DNA of 34,360 nucleotides from Solidesulfovibrio aerotolerans (GCF_009856865.1 NZ_WVUD01000041.1:1-34360); one strand, 5' to 3'. Positions 1-9,051 are shown, numbered from the stretch's first letter. The notes: generated by a model not told the origin, from the letters alone. Program-made: numbers and translations.

Positions 1-124
1 ATCAGCATCTCCTCTCGCTGCCCCTCCCGTCTCCGATGATCGAAGACATCTAAGGGGGCTGCCGAGGGGGTCAACTTTGGACGCTGATTTCATCCAAAGA
101 GGGGTCAATATTCCATGCTGATCA
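1..124. mobile_element. Probable end of an IS21-type insertion sequence
   Basis: Two direct repeats lie 34 bases apart at 67-88 and 101-122. Each reads GGGGTCAA, eight variable bases, then GCTGAT. Short spaced direct repeats beginning GGGGTCAA are typical of the transposase-binding ends of IS21-family elements (known family feature). A reading frame ends with TAA at 49-51 and could be the tail of an istB-like gene, but too little is present to recognise. The AT-rich gene that follows is open in frame from base 122, just where the repeats end, as expected if the element inserted into it. No complete transposase is visible, so the assignment rests on the repeats alone. Confidence 0.42.
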
Positions 125-208
125 ACAATATTCCTTACTTGTGACTATTTTTTATATAAGTTCGACTGGGAATGCAGTAAAAAAAGCAATTCGAAACAAT
201 GTTGCATA

Positions 209-1045
209 ATGCCAAACCATTTCTGGCAAATAATAAAACGTTTTTCTCCAAATGACACCTCTTTTAACAAAACATTTGCCGAGACCTTCGCACTTCCAGA
301 ATTCAGGACACTCAGCAGTGGCGCAGCCCGAGCATGCCACAGAATGATACAGATAATGGCGAGTTTAAAAGATTTTTCTGAGGAGGCTGCCACCCAAATC
401 CTCTCTAATACCCTTCTTATGGACAACCTATCAACAGCCTCTGACGATGAGATTTCTCATGCGTTTGAATTAGAAGTCGCAACAATAAACACTGAACTTG
501 AAAAAGAAAAGCTAAGACTAAAGAAAGAACTAGAGGTCACTGAAAGGGAGAAAGCTGAGGTTGAACTTAGTCTACAAACCATATCGGAAAAGCTAAGCAA
601 GCAAATCAATGAAGCAAAAAAAGAAAACTCCATTTTAAAAGAAAAATTTGAGTCTGATCGCATGCGACTTGAACAAGAAAAATTTAATTATCAGCAAAAT
701 ATTGAAGGCAAATCAAACTCGCTTCGCGACACAGAAAAGAAGCTACAAAAAGCAGAAATTGAACTGCAGAACATCGCATCTAAAGACAAAAAGTGGCGAT
801 TATTTTATTTTTTCACTATTTCTGCAATTATATCATACATCTTAATATTTTCAAGCTTTCGAGATTATCTTATTCAAATTGCGCCATTTATGACAAATAT
901 TTTTATAATAATTTCCATAAACCTCATTCTTATATTCGGACTAATGGGCCTACTTTTCCCATCTACAAGGCGACTCTGGTGGGGTTCTTCAATTGTCGGT
1001 CTACTTATTTTCATTTTCAACAGGATTGAAACTTATGGGAAGTAG
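209..1045 (+). CDS. Coiled-coil membrane protein, probably 5'-truncated
   Basis: The product has 278 residues from the ATG at 209. The frame is open back to 122, where a TGA at 119-121 sits in the IS-like repeats, so the true N-terminus is probably missing. Residues about 1-75 look globular. Residues about 80-195 are a highly charged coiled coil rich in E, K and L. The last 80 residues hold two or three hydrophobic segments (about 198-217, 226-250, 258-272). The base composition is far more AT-rich than the rest of the window, indicating transfer. I do not recognise the family. The globular part loosely recalls the tail of some PIN-domain proteins, but that is only an impression. No ribosome binding site is obvious before 209, which also favours truncation. 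Confidence 0.6.
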   Translation: MPNHFWQIIKRFSPNDTSFNKTFAETFALPEFRTLSSGAARACHRMIQIMASLKDFSEEAATQILSNTLLMDNLSTASDDEISHAFELEVATINTELEKEKLRLKKELEVTEREKAEVELSLQTISEKLSKQINEAKKENSILKEKFESDRMRLEQEKFNYQQNIEGKSNSLRDTEKKLQKAEIELQNIASKDKKWRLFYFFTISAIISYILIFSSFRDYLIQIAPFMTNIFIIISINLILIFGLMGLLFPSTRRLWWGSSIVGLLIFIFNRIETYGK

Positions 1046-1261
1046 CGATATAAAAACAACCCCAAACAGATCGCCGACACCCTTAAATAAATAGGCACTG
1101 TGCAACCTTAAAACGCAATATCTATTCCATTGAAGTATATGGTTTCCCCTTTTTGAAGCAAGGGGGTCGAAGTCTTAAGTTCTGTCCGTGCCTGTCCGTA
1201 CCACAACAACTTCCCACCAGCTAAATGCCTATTTTTCCTTTATCTCATTTGAAGGTATTGC
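1046..1261. other. Intergenic, no gene seen
   Basis: This AT-rich stretch separates the coiled-coil gene from the broken transglycosylase gene. It contains a short direct repeat, TGTCCGT, near 1184-1200. A plausible ribosome binding site (GAAGG) lies at about 1250-1254, before the ATG at 1262. I see no coding potential or strong hairpin. Confidence 0.5.
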
Positions 1262-1610
1262 ATGGGCCGACTCATCAACGTCCTCACCGAAACGACCATC
1301 GAATTCCAGTCACTCGCTTGTCTCCTTCGTTCCGGACTAATCAACGCCATGGTCACGGTCGAATCTGCTGGCAATCCCTTTGCCATGCGATCGAACCCGC
1401 CTTACGACCGCTACCTCAAAGGCAAGCCGTCATCCTTCGTTCCGCCCGGTTGTTCCAAGGACACCGAGGCCATTGGTCGCGTGGTCTACTCCCCATTGTT
1501 GATTCCGCACGTAGCCGTCTGCCTCTACGCGGGACAGCACCTGCCCGGATGTTATCCAAAATTCCCTCGTTATCCCGTATGGTTGGCCAAGATGTTATCC
1601 AACCCGGTTA
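1262..1610 (+). pseudogene. Frameshifted lytic transglycosylase (SLT) remnant
   Basis: The ATG at 1262 is preceded by GAAGG at good spacing. The first 70 or so residues read like the start of a phage-type lytic transglycosylase, including VTVESAGNPFAMR around the expected catalytic glutamate, then a DTEAIGR stretch. The next expected block (SWGLLQ-like) does not continue in this frame but appears in the neighbouring frame from about 1477 as SRGLLPIVDSARS. That points to a frameshift near 1475-1485 and loss of function. Such enzymes cleave peptidoglycan and are common in prophages, so this may be prophage debris beside the tRNA. The 3' limit is uncertain. Confidence 0.48.
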
Positions 1611-1618
1611 TCCACATG

Positions 1619-1654
1619 ATAAAAGGGGTCAGGCCAAACACGACCTAACCCCTT
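1619..1654 (-). terminator. Rho-independent terminator of tRNA-Arg
   Basis: On the - strand, just past the tRNA 3' end, AAGGGGTTAGG can pair with CCTGACCCCTT across a 10-base loop. The 11-bp stem includes one G-U pair and is followed by a short T run. Position and orientation fit termination of the tRNA transcript. Confidence 0.65.
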
Positions 1655-1664
1655 GATTTTATTC

Positions 1665-1741
1665 TGGTGCGCCCGACAGGATTCGAACCTGTGGCCGTCT
1701 GCTTAGAAGGCAGATGCTCTATCCAACTGAGCTACGGGCGC
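1665..1741 (-). tRNA. tRNA-Arg(UCU)
   Basis: The - strand folds into a full 77-base cloverleaf. The acceptor stem GCGCCCG pairs with CGGGCGC, and the CCA end is encoded at 1665-1667. The D arm contains AGCTCAGTTGGATAGAGC. The anticodon stem TCTGC/GCAGA encloses the loop CTTCTAA with anticodon TCT, and the T loop is TTCGAAT. Anticodon UCU reads the arginine codons AGA and AGG. The 3' end faces the AT-rich accessory DNA at 1-1660; tRNA 3' ends are common integrase targets, although no second copy of the tRNA end is present here. Confidence 0.97.
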
Positions 1742-1856
1742 ACGGCGAGGCAAAATAAACAAGCCGCCCCCTGCGGTCAAGGCCGCCCTTGACGAAATCA
1801 GGCTCCCGGCTCAAACTGCCTACTCCCCGGACATCGCCCCCTAGAAGGAGAGCGGC

Positions 1857-2639
1857 ATGCAGTTGCGCGTACTTGGATGCTCCGGCTCGGATCTGCCGGG
1901 TCACAATCTCACCTCGTTTTGCATCGATGACACAATATTGCTCGACGCCGGCTCCGTCACCTCTTCCCTCGACCTGGCCGCCCAAGCCAGACTCGAGCAT
2001 ATTTTCGTCACCCACAGCCACCTCGACCATATTAAAGACATCCTCTTTCTGGCCGACAACCTTATCGAATTTTTCACCGCCGGCAGCCGCCCGCCCGTGC
2101 AGATCCACGGCCTGCCCGAGGTGCTCGACGCCATTGCCACGCATTTATTAAACGACACCATCTGGCCCGATTTTACAGTCATCCCGGCCGAATCGCCGGT
2201 ATTGACCTACGCTCCCATGACCCCGGGCGTCCCGGTTGTCATCGGCGACATCAGCGTCGTCACCCATCCCGTCAACCACGCCCAGGCAGCCTCGGGCTAT
2301 GTCCTGTGGCAGGACGGCGGTGCCAAAAATATCGCCTACACCGGCGATACCGGTCCCTGCGACAGTTTCTGGCAGGCCATGGACGCCCTGCCCTTCGCCC
2401 TGACCCATCTCATCACCGAAGCTTCCTTCCCCTCGGACTTGGCCACCCTGGCCGCCGTGTCCAAGCACCTGACGCCGCGACTGCTGCGCACTGAACTCAA
2501 CAAGCTGCGCGCCCGGCCCGGCATTTTTATTTATCATATGAAGGCTCCGTTCGCCGCCCAGATTGAGCACGAACTGGAGCACGAACTGGCCGGCTACTCC
2601 TACCGGCTGCTCAGGGAACATGACGTCATCACCATCTGA
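1857..2639 (+). CDS. Metallo-beta-lactamase-fold hydrolase, cAMP phosphodiesterase class II-like
   Basis: The product has 260 residues and no signal peptide, so it is cytoplasmic. The metal-binding motif HSHLDH lies at residues 53-58. Further candidate ligands are a histidine in THPVNHA, the aspartate in YTGDTG and a histidine in YHMKAP. The overall pattern (LGCSGSD start, HSHLDH, late YTGDTG and ITEASFP) matches the class II cyclic-nucleotide phosphodiesterase branch of the metallo-beta-lactamase fold, which hydrolyses cAMP or cGMP using two zinc ions. The true substrate cannot be read from the sequence. A ribosome binding site (AAGGAG) precedes the ATG. The last 20 bases overlap folC, so the two are probably co-translated. 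Confidence 0.78.
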   Translation: MQLRVLGCSGSDLPGHNLTSFCIDDTILLDAGSVTSSLDLAAQARLEHIFVTHSHLDHIKDILFLADNLIEFFTAGSRPPVQIHGLPEVLDAIATHLLNDTIWPDFTVIPAESPVLTYAPMTPGVPVVIGDISVVTHPVNHAQAASGYVLWQDGGAKNIAYTGDTGPCDSFWQAMDALPFALTHLITEASFPSDLATLAAVSKHLTPRLLRTELNKLRARPGIFIYHMKAPFAAQIEHELEHELAGYSYRLLREHDVITI

Positions 2640-3912
2640 ATTTCCGGATTTTGCCGCTTTTGCGGCCTATCTCGACAGTCTTGGGCTCTTTCACATGGAC
2701 CTCGGCCCTGGCCGCATGCAGGCGGCCCTGGCCGGCCTGTCCTTGCAAAGCCTGCCCCATCTGGCCGTCCAAACCGTGGGCACCAACGGCAAAGGCTCCA
2801 CCTCGGCCCTCTTGGCTGCCTTGCTGGCCGCACATGGCCTGCCCACAGGCCTGTACCTCTCGCCGCATTTTATCAGCGTGCGCGAGCGCATACTCCTTGG
2901 CGGCAAGCAGCTTGCCGAGGAGGATTGGACCGAAGCGGCCAACGCCGTCCTGGCCGCCACGGTCCCGGCGCAGGCAGCCGGCCGGCTGACCTATTTTGAG
3001 CTTTTAACCGCCATGGCTGCGGTGCTGTTCACCCGTCGCGGGGCCGAGGCCGCCGTCTACGAGGCCGGTCTGGGCGGGGCCGGCGACGCCACCACGGCCC
3101 TGCCCCGCGATCTCGTCCTTTTTACGCCCATGGGCCTCGACCATGCCGCTGTCATCGGCCCGACCCTCACCGACATCGCCCGGGACAAGGCCGGGGCCAT
3201 GCTGGCTGGCGGCGTGGCCGTCACCGGTCCCCAGCCGCCCGAAGCCCTGGCCGAACTGCGGCGGCACGCCCAGTTGATTGGCACACGACTCCATGACGTG
3301 GCCGAGTTGGCCGGCTATGACCCCAGAACCCGAAAAGCTGTGCTCAAGGTTCCGCGCCGTCTGGAAATCCCGGATGCCAAATTGCGTCTGGCCGGGCCGC
3401 ATCAGGCCCAAAACGCCACCCTGGCCCTGGCCGGATTTGCGCTGTGCGCCGAAATGCTGGGGCTTGTGCCTGATGCCGAGGCCGTGCGCCGGGCCTTGGC
3501 CGAGACGTTTCTGCCGGGGCGGCTCCATCTCCTGCAACTGCCGGACATGGGTCCGGGCCTGCTCCTGGACTGCGCCCACAATCTGCCGGCGCTAGTTGCC
3601 CTGGAAACAGCCCTGGCCGCCTTGCGCGTCGCCCCCTCGGCCCTTATTTTCACCTGCCTTGGCGACAAGGATCTGGCCGCCATGGCACCGGTGGCCGCCG
3701 GGCTGACGGCTGGTCCCATCTTCGTCCCCGAACTGCCGAGCGTGTCCCGGGCCAGACCGGCGGCCGAGGTCGCGGCCCTGCTCGGCCCCCGGGCCGTGGT
3801 CGTGGCCGGCCCCGAGGCGGCGTTGGAAGCGGTGCGGACCTTGGAAGGAACCGTTTTAGCCTGCGGTTCCATGTACTTGCTGGCCGCCCTTTTTCCGGCC
3901 CGGCAAAATTGA
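2620..3912 (+). CDS. folC: Folylpolyglutamate synthase / dihydrofolate synthase
   Basis: This 430-residue cytoplasmic ligase, of normal family length, adds glutamate to folates and may also form dihydrofolate from dihydropteroate. The ATP-binding loop GTNGKGS is at residues 54-60, followed by the family block LYLSPHF and an ISVRERI stretch. The C-terminal Mur-ligase-type motif LLLDCAHN is present. I chose the ATG at 2620, inside the end of the upstream gene, because the frame upstream of it is not conserved-looking and a 20-base overlap fits translational coupling. An upstream ATG at 2563 is possible but would add 19 unlikely residues. Confidence 0.9.
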   Translation: MTSSPSEFPDFAAFAAYLDSLGLFHMDLGPGRMQAALAGLSLQSLPHLAVQTVGTNGKGSTSALLAALLAAHGLPTGLYLSPHFISVRERILLGGKQLAEEDWTEAANAVLAATVPAQAAGRLTYFELLTAMAAVLFTRRGAEAAVYEAGLGGAGDATTALPRDLVLFTPMGLDHAAVIGPTLTDIARDKAGAMLAGGVAVTGPQPPEALAELRRHAQLIGTRLHDVAELAGYDPRTRKAVLKVPRRLEIPDAKLRLAGPHQAQNATLALAGFALCAEMLGLVPDAEAVRRALAETFLPGRLHLLQLPDMGPGLLLDCAHNLPALVALETALAALRVAPSALIFTCLGDKDLAAMAPVAAGLTAGPIFVPELPSVSRARPAAEVAALLGPRAVVVAGPEAALEAVRTLEGTVLACGSMYLLAALFPARQN

Positions 3913-3987
3913 TCTCACGGCGGTTTCGCGCTACGGTGTCTGGCTTGAAGCGGCCCTGACGCCAACGCCCAACCCTTCGGATTCGCC

Positions 3988-5391
3988 GTGCAAAATCTTT
4001 TCCGCCTGCTCCCGCCCGTGGACGCGGTCCTGGCCGCTCTTGGCGATACCGCAAGCCTCGCCGTCCTGCCCCGGGCCATGGTCCGCGATGCGGTCACGGA
4101 TTTTCTGGACGGGCTGCGCTCCGATATCCGCGCCGGCCGCCTCACCGACCCGGCCCAACTCGACCACGCTCTGCTTTTTTCCCAGTGCGGCCGCGCCGTC
4201 ATTGCAGCCACACGGCCCCATTTTCGCCGGGTCATAAACGCCACGGGCGTGGTGGTCCACACCAACCTCGGCCGCTCGCTGCTGGCACCCGAGGCCGCAA
4301 CAGCCGCTGCCGAGGCCTGTCTGCGCTATTCCAACCTGGAATTTGATCTGGCCACCGGCGAGCGCGGCAGTCGCTACAGCCATGTGGTGGACATCCTGCG
4401 CACGCTGACCGGAGCCGAGGACGCGCTGGTCGTCAACAACAACGCCGCCGCCGTGCTCATCACCCTGGAGACCCTGGCCAAGGGCCGGGAAGTCGTCGTC
4501 TCCCGGGGGCAGCTCGTGGAAATCGGCGGCTCCTTTCGCATCCCGGAAATTATGGCCAAATCCGGGGCGATCCTGCGCGAGGTCGGGGCCACCAACCGCA
4601 CCCATCCGCGCGATTACGAAAACGCCGTCACGGCCGACACCGCCGCCCTTCTAAAGGTCCACACCTCCAATTACCGCATCGTGGGCTTTACCAAAGAAGT
4701 CTCCCTGGCCGAACTGGTGGCCATCGGCCGGCGCTGCAATCTGCCCGTCATCGAAGACCTCGGCAGCGGCAACCTCACGGATTTTACGAGTTGTAATCTG
4801 CCCGGCGAACCAACCGTGCAGCAGGCCGTGGCCGACGGGGCCGATGTCGTGACCTTTAGCGGCGACAAAGTCCTGGGCGGTCCCCAGGCCGGCATCATCG
4901 TCGGGCGGGCCGAGTACATCGCAGCCATCCGCAAAAATCCGCTCAATCGGGCCATCCGCATCGATAAAATGACCCTGGCCGCCCTGGAGGCCACCCTGCG
5001 CCTCTACCGCGACCCCACGCTCGCCCGGACCGCCATCCCGACCCTGGCCATGATCACCGCCGCACCGCCTGCTTTGGCCAAAAAAGCCCGCAAACTGGCC
5101 ACGATCCTCAAAAAAACCCTGGCCGGCAGCTATGCGGTGACGACGCTGCCGGGTGCCTCCCGGGTGGGCGGCGGAGCCTTTCCCGAGCGCGATCTGCCAA
5201 CCACGCTGGTGGCGCTTTCACCGCTGCCCGGCGCGCCCTCGCCGCACACCCTGCGAGAGCGGCTCCTGGCCACCGAGCCGCCGCTTATCGCCCGCACCCA
5301 GGACGCCGCCCTGCTCCTCGATGTGCGCACGTTGGCGGATGATGAACTGCACCTTGTGGCTGCGGTACTGGCCCAGGCGCTGGAAGCATAA
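3988..5391 (+). CDS. selA: L-seryl-tRNA(Sec) selenium transferase
   Basis: SelA is a PLP enzyme that converts seryl-tRNA(Sec) to selenocysteyl-tRNA(Sec) using selenophosphate. The product has 467 residues, as usual. Conserved blocks include VVHTNLGRSLL, VVNNNAAAVL, VSRGQLVEIGGSFRIP, KVHTSNYRI and FSGDKVLGGPQAG, with the PLP lysine at K294. The start is a GTG. It is the only reasonable start after an in-frame TGA at 3946-3948, and its ribosome binding site is weak, suggesting low expression. selB lies 1.7 kb downstream with an aminopeptidase gene between them. No selC or selD is in the window. Confidence 0.96.
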   Translation: MQNLFRLLPPVDAVLAALGDTASLAVLPRAMVRDAVTDFLDGLRSDIRAGRLTDPAQLDHALLFSQCGRAVIAATRPHFRRVINATGVVVHTNLGRSLLAPEAATAAAEACLRYSNLEFDLATGERGSRYSHVVDILRTLTGAEDALVVNNNAAAVLITLETLAKGREVVVSRGQLVEIGGSFRIPEIMAKSGAILREVGATNRTHPRDYENAVTADTAALLKVHTSNYRIVGFTKEVSLAELVAIGRRCNLPVIEDLGSGNLTDFTSCNLPGEPTVQQAVADGADVVTFSGDKVLGGPQAGIIVGRAEYIAAIRKNPLNRAIRIDKMTLAALEATLRLYRDPTLARTAIPTLAMITAAPPALAKKARKLATILKKTLAGSYAVTTLPGASRVGGGAFPERDLPTTLVALSPLPGAPSPHTLRERLLATEPPLIARTQDAALLLDVRTLADDELHLVAAVLAQALEA

Positions 5392-5394
5392 AGA

Positions 5395-5445
5395 GCGGGG
5401 CTCTGCCCCGCGCCCCGCCGGGTGGATGATCCCCCCGGACCCCTC
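5395..5445. repeat. GC-rich intergenic hairpin repeat, copy 1
   Basis: After the selA stop, GCGGGGC TCT GCCCCGC forms a perfect 7-bp hairpin. It is followed by a stretch whose - strand reads GGGGTCCGGGGGGATCATCC, the core of the repeat also found near 7026, 9225, 27765 and 34250. It may double as a transcription terminator, although no clear T run follows. Confidence 0.6.
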
Positions 5446-5546
5446 GATTGGGAAAAATGATCTGCCACGTCCGGGGTTCCCACAGACCGACGGGGCGCTT
5501 ACTCTAATAGCCGTGTGCGCATTATATCCAAGGAGCAATCAGCACC

Positions 5547-6998
5547 ATGAACGATACCGAAGACACCACGCCGGCCGCCCCGGCTCTGACCATCGACGCC
5601 AAAAACTGCTGGGAAACCTACGCCGCGCCCCATGAGCGCGAGGCCATGAAAACCCTGGCCGATACCTACATCACCTTTCTCTCGGCCTGCAAAACCGAAC
5701 GGGAAACCGTCCAGTACGTTGAAAAGGTTCTGGCCGATGCCGGGTTTGCCGAAAGCCTGGACGGCAATTTTGCCGGCGATGCCGTCTTTCGCGTCATGAA
5801 GGGCAAGACCGTCTTTGTGGCCCGCAAGGGCAAACAGCCGCTGAGCCAAGGTTTCCGCCTGCTCGGTGCCCACTGCGACACCCCGCGCATTGATCTTAAG
5901 CAGCGCCCGCTCTACCAGGACTGCGGCGTGGCCCAGCTTAAAACCCACTATTACGGCGGCATCCGCAAGCACCAGTGGCTGGCCCGGGCGCTGGCCCTGC
6001 ACGGCGTGGTGGCCAAAAAGGACGGCAGTCTCGTCACGGTCACCATCGGCGAAGACCCGGCCGATCCGGTCTTCACCATCCCGGATCTGCTGCCCCATCT
6101 GGCCTACCGGCAGGTGGAAAAAAAGCTGTCCGAAGCCTTTGAGGCCGAAAAACTCAACATCATCATCGGCCACTCCCCGGCCGACAAGCCGGCCGAAACG
6201 CCCGACGCCACCGCCGAGGCCAAGCCGGCCCAAAACGGCAACGGCAGCGATCTTATCAAAGCCAAAGTGCTGACCCTGCTCCATGAAAAATACGACATTG
6301 AGGAGGCCGACCTCTACAGCGCCGAGTTGCAGGCCGTGCCGGCCGGACCGGCCCGCCTCGTCGGTCTCGACGGCGCGCTCATTGGCGGCTACGGCCAGGA
6401 CGACCGCATCTGCGTCTATGCCGGCCTGACCGCCCTGCTCGACGCCGATACCCCCGAGCACACGCAAATCGTTCTTTTCTGGGACAAGGAAGAAATCGGC
6501 TCCGAGGGTTCCACCGGGGCCAAGTCGCGCTTTTTCGAATATTGCCTGGAAGACCTGATCGAAGCCTGGGAACCCGGGGCGCGCAAAAGCCGGGTGCTGG
6601 CCGCCGGCAAGGCCGTCTCGGCCGATGTGCACGCCGCCCTGGACCCGGACTACCAGGATCTGCACGAAAAGCTCAATTCGGCCCTGCTTGGCTGTGGCCC
6701 GTGCTTTTGCAAATTCACCGGCCATCGCGGCAAGGTCGGGGCCAACGATGCCCATCCCGAATACGTGGCCTGGCTGCGAAACCTGCTCGATCAAGCCGGC
6801 ATCCCCTGGCAGATGGCCGAACTGGGCCGGGTGGACCTCGGCGGCGGCGGCACGGTGGCCAAGTTCTTAGCGGTCTACGGCATGGACATCATTGATTTCG
6901 GCCCGGCCGTGCTCAGCATGCACAGCCCGTTTGAAATCACCAGCGTCGCCGACCTCTACGCCGCCAAACTGGCGTATCAGGCATTTTTGTCCAGTTAG
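5547..6998 (+). CDS. M18 family aminopeptidase (aspartyl aminopeptidase type)
   Basis: This 483-residue cytoplasmic zinc exopeptidase removes N-terminal residues, typically acidic ones, from peptides. M18 signatures are clear: GAHCDTPRIDLKQ with a metal histidine, HYYGGIRKHQW, FWDKEEIGSEGSTGA with the catalytic glutamate pair, and MHSPFEI near the C-terminus. Length is normal for the long M18 branch. An AGGAGC ribosome binding site at 5531 precedes the ATG. It sits between selA and selB, separated from each by a GC-rich repeat, so it is probably transcribed separately or only loosely with them. No functional link to selenium is evident. Confidence 0.92.
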   Translation: MNDTEDTTPAAPALTIDAKNCWETYAAPHEREAMKTLADTYITFLSACKTERETVQYVEKVLADAGFAESLDGNFAGDAVFRVMKGKTVFVARKGKQPLSQGFRLLGAHCDTPRIDLKQRPLYQDCGVAQLKTHYYGGIRKHQWLARALALHGVVAKKDGSLVTVTIGEDPADPVFTIPDLLPHLAYRQVEKKLSEAFEAEKLNIIIGHSPADKPAETPDATAEAKPAQNGNGSDLIKAKVLTLLHEKYDIEEADLYSAELQAVPAGPARLVGLDGALIGGYGQDDRICVYAGLTALLDADTPEHTQIVLFWDKEEIGSEGSTGAKSRFFEYCLEDLIEAWEPGARKSRVLAAGKAVSADVHAALDPDYQDLHEKLNSALLGCGPCFCKFTGHRGKVGANDAHPEYVAWLRNLLDQAGIPWQMAELGRVDLGGGGTVAKFLAVYGMDIIDFGPAVLSMHSPFEITSVADLYAAKLAYQAFLSS

Positions 6999-7025
6999 GC
7001 GCTCCCGGCAGCACTTTCCCCTTCC

Positions 7026-7067
7026 AGGGGGTCCGGGGGGGATGATCCCCCCCGGCCGCCGGAGGCA
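7026..7067. repeat. GC-rich intergenic hairpin repeat, copy 2
   Basis: The core GGGGTCCGGGGGGG ATGAT CCCCCCC is followed by GGCCGCCGGAGGC. The seven G and seven C runs can pair into a short hairpin. The block lies between the aminopeptidase stop and selB, and matches the right-hand part of copies 3 and 4. Confidence 0.65.
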
Positions 7068-7102
7068 TCTTCCTCTTCTTTCACCCCTCCAAGGACGCGC
7101 AT

Positions 7103-9022
7103 ATGCCAGTTATCATGGGGACGGCCGGGCACATCGATCATGGCAAGACGACGCTTATAAAGGCTTTGACCGGCATCGACTGCGACCGGCTGGCCGAGGA
7201 AAAAAAACGCGGCATCACCATCGAACTGGGTTTTGCCTTCATGGATCTGCCCGGCGGCGCGCGTCTGGGCGTCATCGACGTGCCGGGCCATGAGCGGTTT
7301 GTCAAAAATATGGTGGCCGGTGCCGCCGGCATCGATTTCGTAACCCTGGTCATCGCCGCAGACGAGGGTGTTATGCCGCAGACTCGCGAGCATTTAGACA
7401 TTTGTACTTTGCTCGGGGTAACGACCGGCGTTGTGGCGCTGACCAAATGCGACATGGTGGACGCCGACTGGCTGGCCATGGTCACCGACGACGTGCGCGG
7501 CGTGCTGGCCGGCACCTTTCTGGCCGACGCGCCCCTTTTCCCCGTCTCCTCCCACACCGGGGCGGGCCTGCCCGAACTGCGCACCGCCCTGTCCGAACTG
7601 GTGGCCGCCTTTGCCCCCAAACGCCGCTCCGATCTGGCCCGGCTGCCCATCGACCGCGTCTTTACCCTGCGCGGCCACGGCACGGTGGTCACGGGCACGC
7701 TCATTGCCGGCTCGTTTAAAATTGGCGACGATGTGCGGCTCTTCCCCACCGACAAGCGTTCGAAAATTCGCGGCCTGCAATCCCACGGGCAGTCTGTGGA
7801 GGTTTCGCCGGCCGGTATGCGCACAGCCGTCAATCTGACCGCGCTCGAAGTCGAGGACATCGCGCGCGGCGAAGTGCTGGCCCTGCCCGGAACGCTTTTC
7901 CCGGACACGGCCTGGGAAGCGGAACTCGTCTGTCTGGCCTCGTCCCCGCGCGGCATCAAGCACCGCACCGAGGTGCATCTGCACCACGGCACCCGCGAGA
8001 TTTTGGCCCGCGTCCATCTGCTCGACCGCGACAAGCTCGAACCCGGCGAGACAGCCGTGTGCCAACTGCGCTTTCCCGAACCCATGGCCGGCGTCCACGG
8101 CGACCGGCTGGTCATCCGCTCGGGCGCGCCGCTGCGCACCATGGCCGGCGGCCGGGTGCTCTCGCCCCTGGCCCGAAAGCTCAAGCGCCACACCGAAGCA
8201 ACCGCAGCCGTGCTGGCCGAACTGGCCGCAGCCGCCGGTCCCGCCCTGGTCGCCCTGCAACTGCGCCGGGCCGGGGTCGAGGGACTGGGCTTTGCCCGGC
8301 TTATGACGTTGACCGACCTCGAATCCAAAGCCCTGGACAAGGCGCTTGCTGCTCTGTGCGACAAGGGCGGCGCGGCCCTTGTCGATCGCGAAGGCAAGGA
8401 AGGCCGCCACTACGTCCACGGCGACACCGTGGCCGAACTGGCCGCAACACTTGTCGCCACCGTAGCTGCCTTTCACAAACGCGAACCGCTCAAACTCGGC
8501 GTCTCGCGCAGCGAACTGGCCTCCACCTGGGGCAAGGCGCTCTCGCCCAAGCTCTTTCATTTCATGGTCGAACGGCTGCTGCGCGCCGGCAAACTGGCTA
8601 CCGAAGCCGACGTCATCCGCCTGCCCGATCATAAAGTCTCGCTGGCGTCCGATCAGGCCAAACTGCGCGGCATCCTCCTTGCGGCCTACCAGCAAGGCGG
8701 CCTCACGCCGCCCAATATCAAAGACATCCTCGAACCGCTGGACCTGACCTTTAAAGAAGCCCAGCCGGTCTATAAGGTGCTGCAAGACGAAGGGCTTATC
8801 GTCAAGGCCCAGGAAAATATGTATTTTTGCGCGGCGGCCATCAAGACGCTCATCGAAAAAGTGCAGGCCTACTACGCCGCCGGAGCCACAGACATGGGAC
8901 CGGCGGAATTTCGCGAGCTGACCGGGCTGTCACGCAAATTCCTCATCGCGCTGCTTGAATATCTGGATAAAGACAAGATCACCGTGCGCGTCGGCGACAA
9001 ACGCCAACTACGCAAGCGATAG
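7103..9022 (+). CDS. selB: Selenocysteine-specific elongation factor
   Basis: SelB is a 639-residue translation GTPase that carries Sec-tRNA(Sec) to UGA codons marked by a SECIS element. The G1 loop GHIDHGKTT is at residues 9-17, the G2 region is RGITIELGF, and G3 is DVPGHERFV, followed by TKCD (G4). The EF-Tu-like barrels follow. The C-terminal third carries the winged-helix repeats that bind the SECIS hairpin, ending in the family-typical [10 protein letters not shown]...LEYLD region. The length is normal. The ATG at 7103 is preceded by AAGGA. It works with selA upstream; the cognate tRNA and selenoprotein genes lie outside the window. Confidence 0.96.
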   Translation: MPVIMGTAGHIDHGKTTLIKALTGIDCDRLAEEKKRGITIELGFAFMDLPGGARLGVIDVPGHERFVKNMVAGAAGIDFVTLVIAADEGVMPQTREHLDICTLLGVTTGVVALTKCDMVDADWLAMVTDDVRGVLAGTFLADAPLFPVSSHTGAGLPELRTALSELVAAFAPKRRSDLARLPIDRVFTLRGHGTVVTGTLIAGSFKIGDDVRLFPTDKRSKIRGLQSHGQSVEVSPAGMRTAVNLTALEVEDIARGEVLALPGTLFPDTAWEAELVCLASSPRGIKHRTEVHLHHGTREILARVHLLDRDKLEPGETAVCQLRFPEPMAGVHGDRLVIRSGAPLRTMAGGRVLSPLARKLKRHTEATAAVLAELAAAAGPALVALQLRRAGVEGLGFARLMTLTDLESKALDKALAALCDKGGAALVDREGKEGRHYVHGDTVAELAATLVATVAAFHKREPLKLGVSRSELASTWGKALSPKLFHFMVERLLRAGKLATEADVIRLPDHKVSLASDQAKLRGILLAAYQQGGLTPPNIKDILEPLDLTFKEAQPVYKVLQDEGLIVKAQENMYFCAAAIKTLIEKVQAYYAAGATDMGPAEFRELTGLSRKFLIALLEYLDKDKITVRVGDKRQLRKR

Positions 9023-9051
9023 GGAGAGGAGTGAGAGGAGAGGAAAAGAAT

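Noticed and set aside
1-1660. Second copy of the tRNA-Arg 3' end as an attachment site
   Set aside because: I looked for the GGTGCGCCCGACAGG string to the left of the tRNA and did not find it in the window.
5499-6794. A long open frame of 431 codons on the - strand, opposite the M18 aminopeptidase gene
   Set aside because: It is an antisense shadow caused by high GC; the + strand product matches all M18 motifs and has a ribosome binding site.
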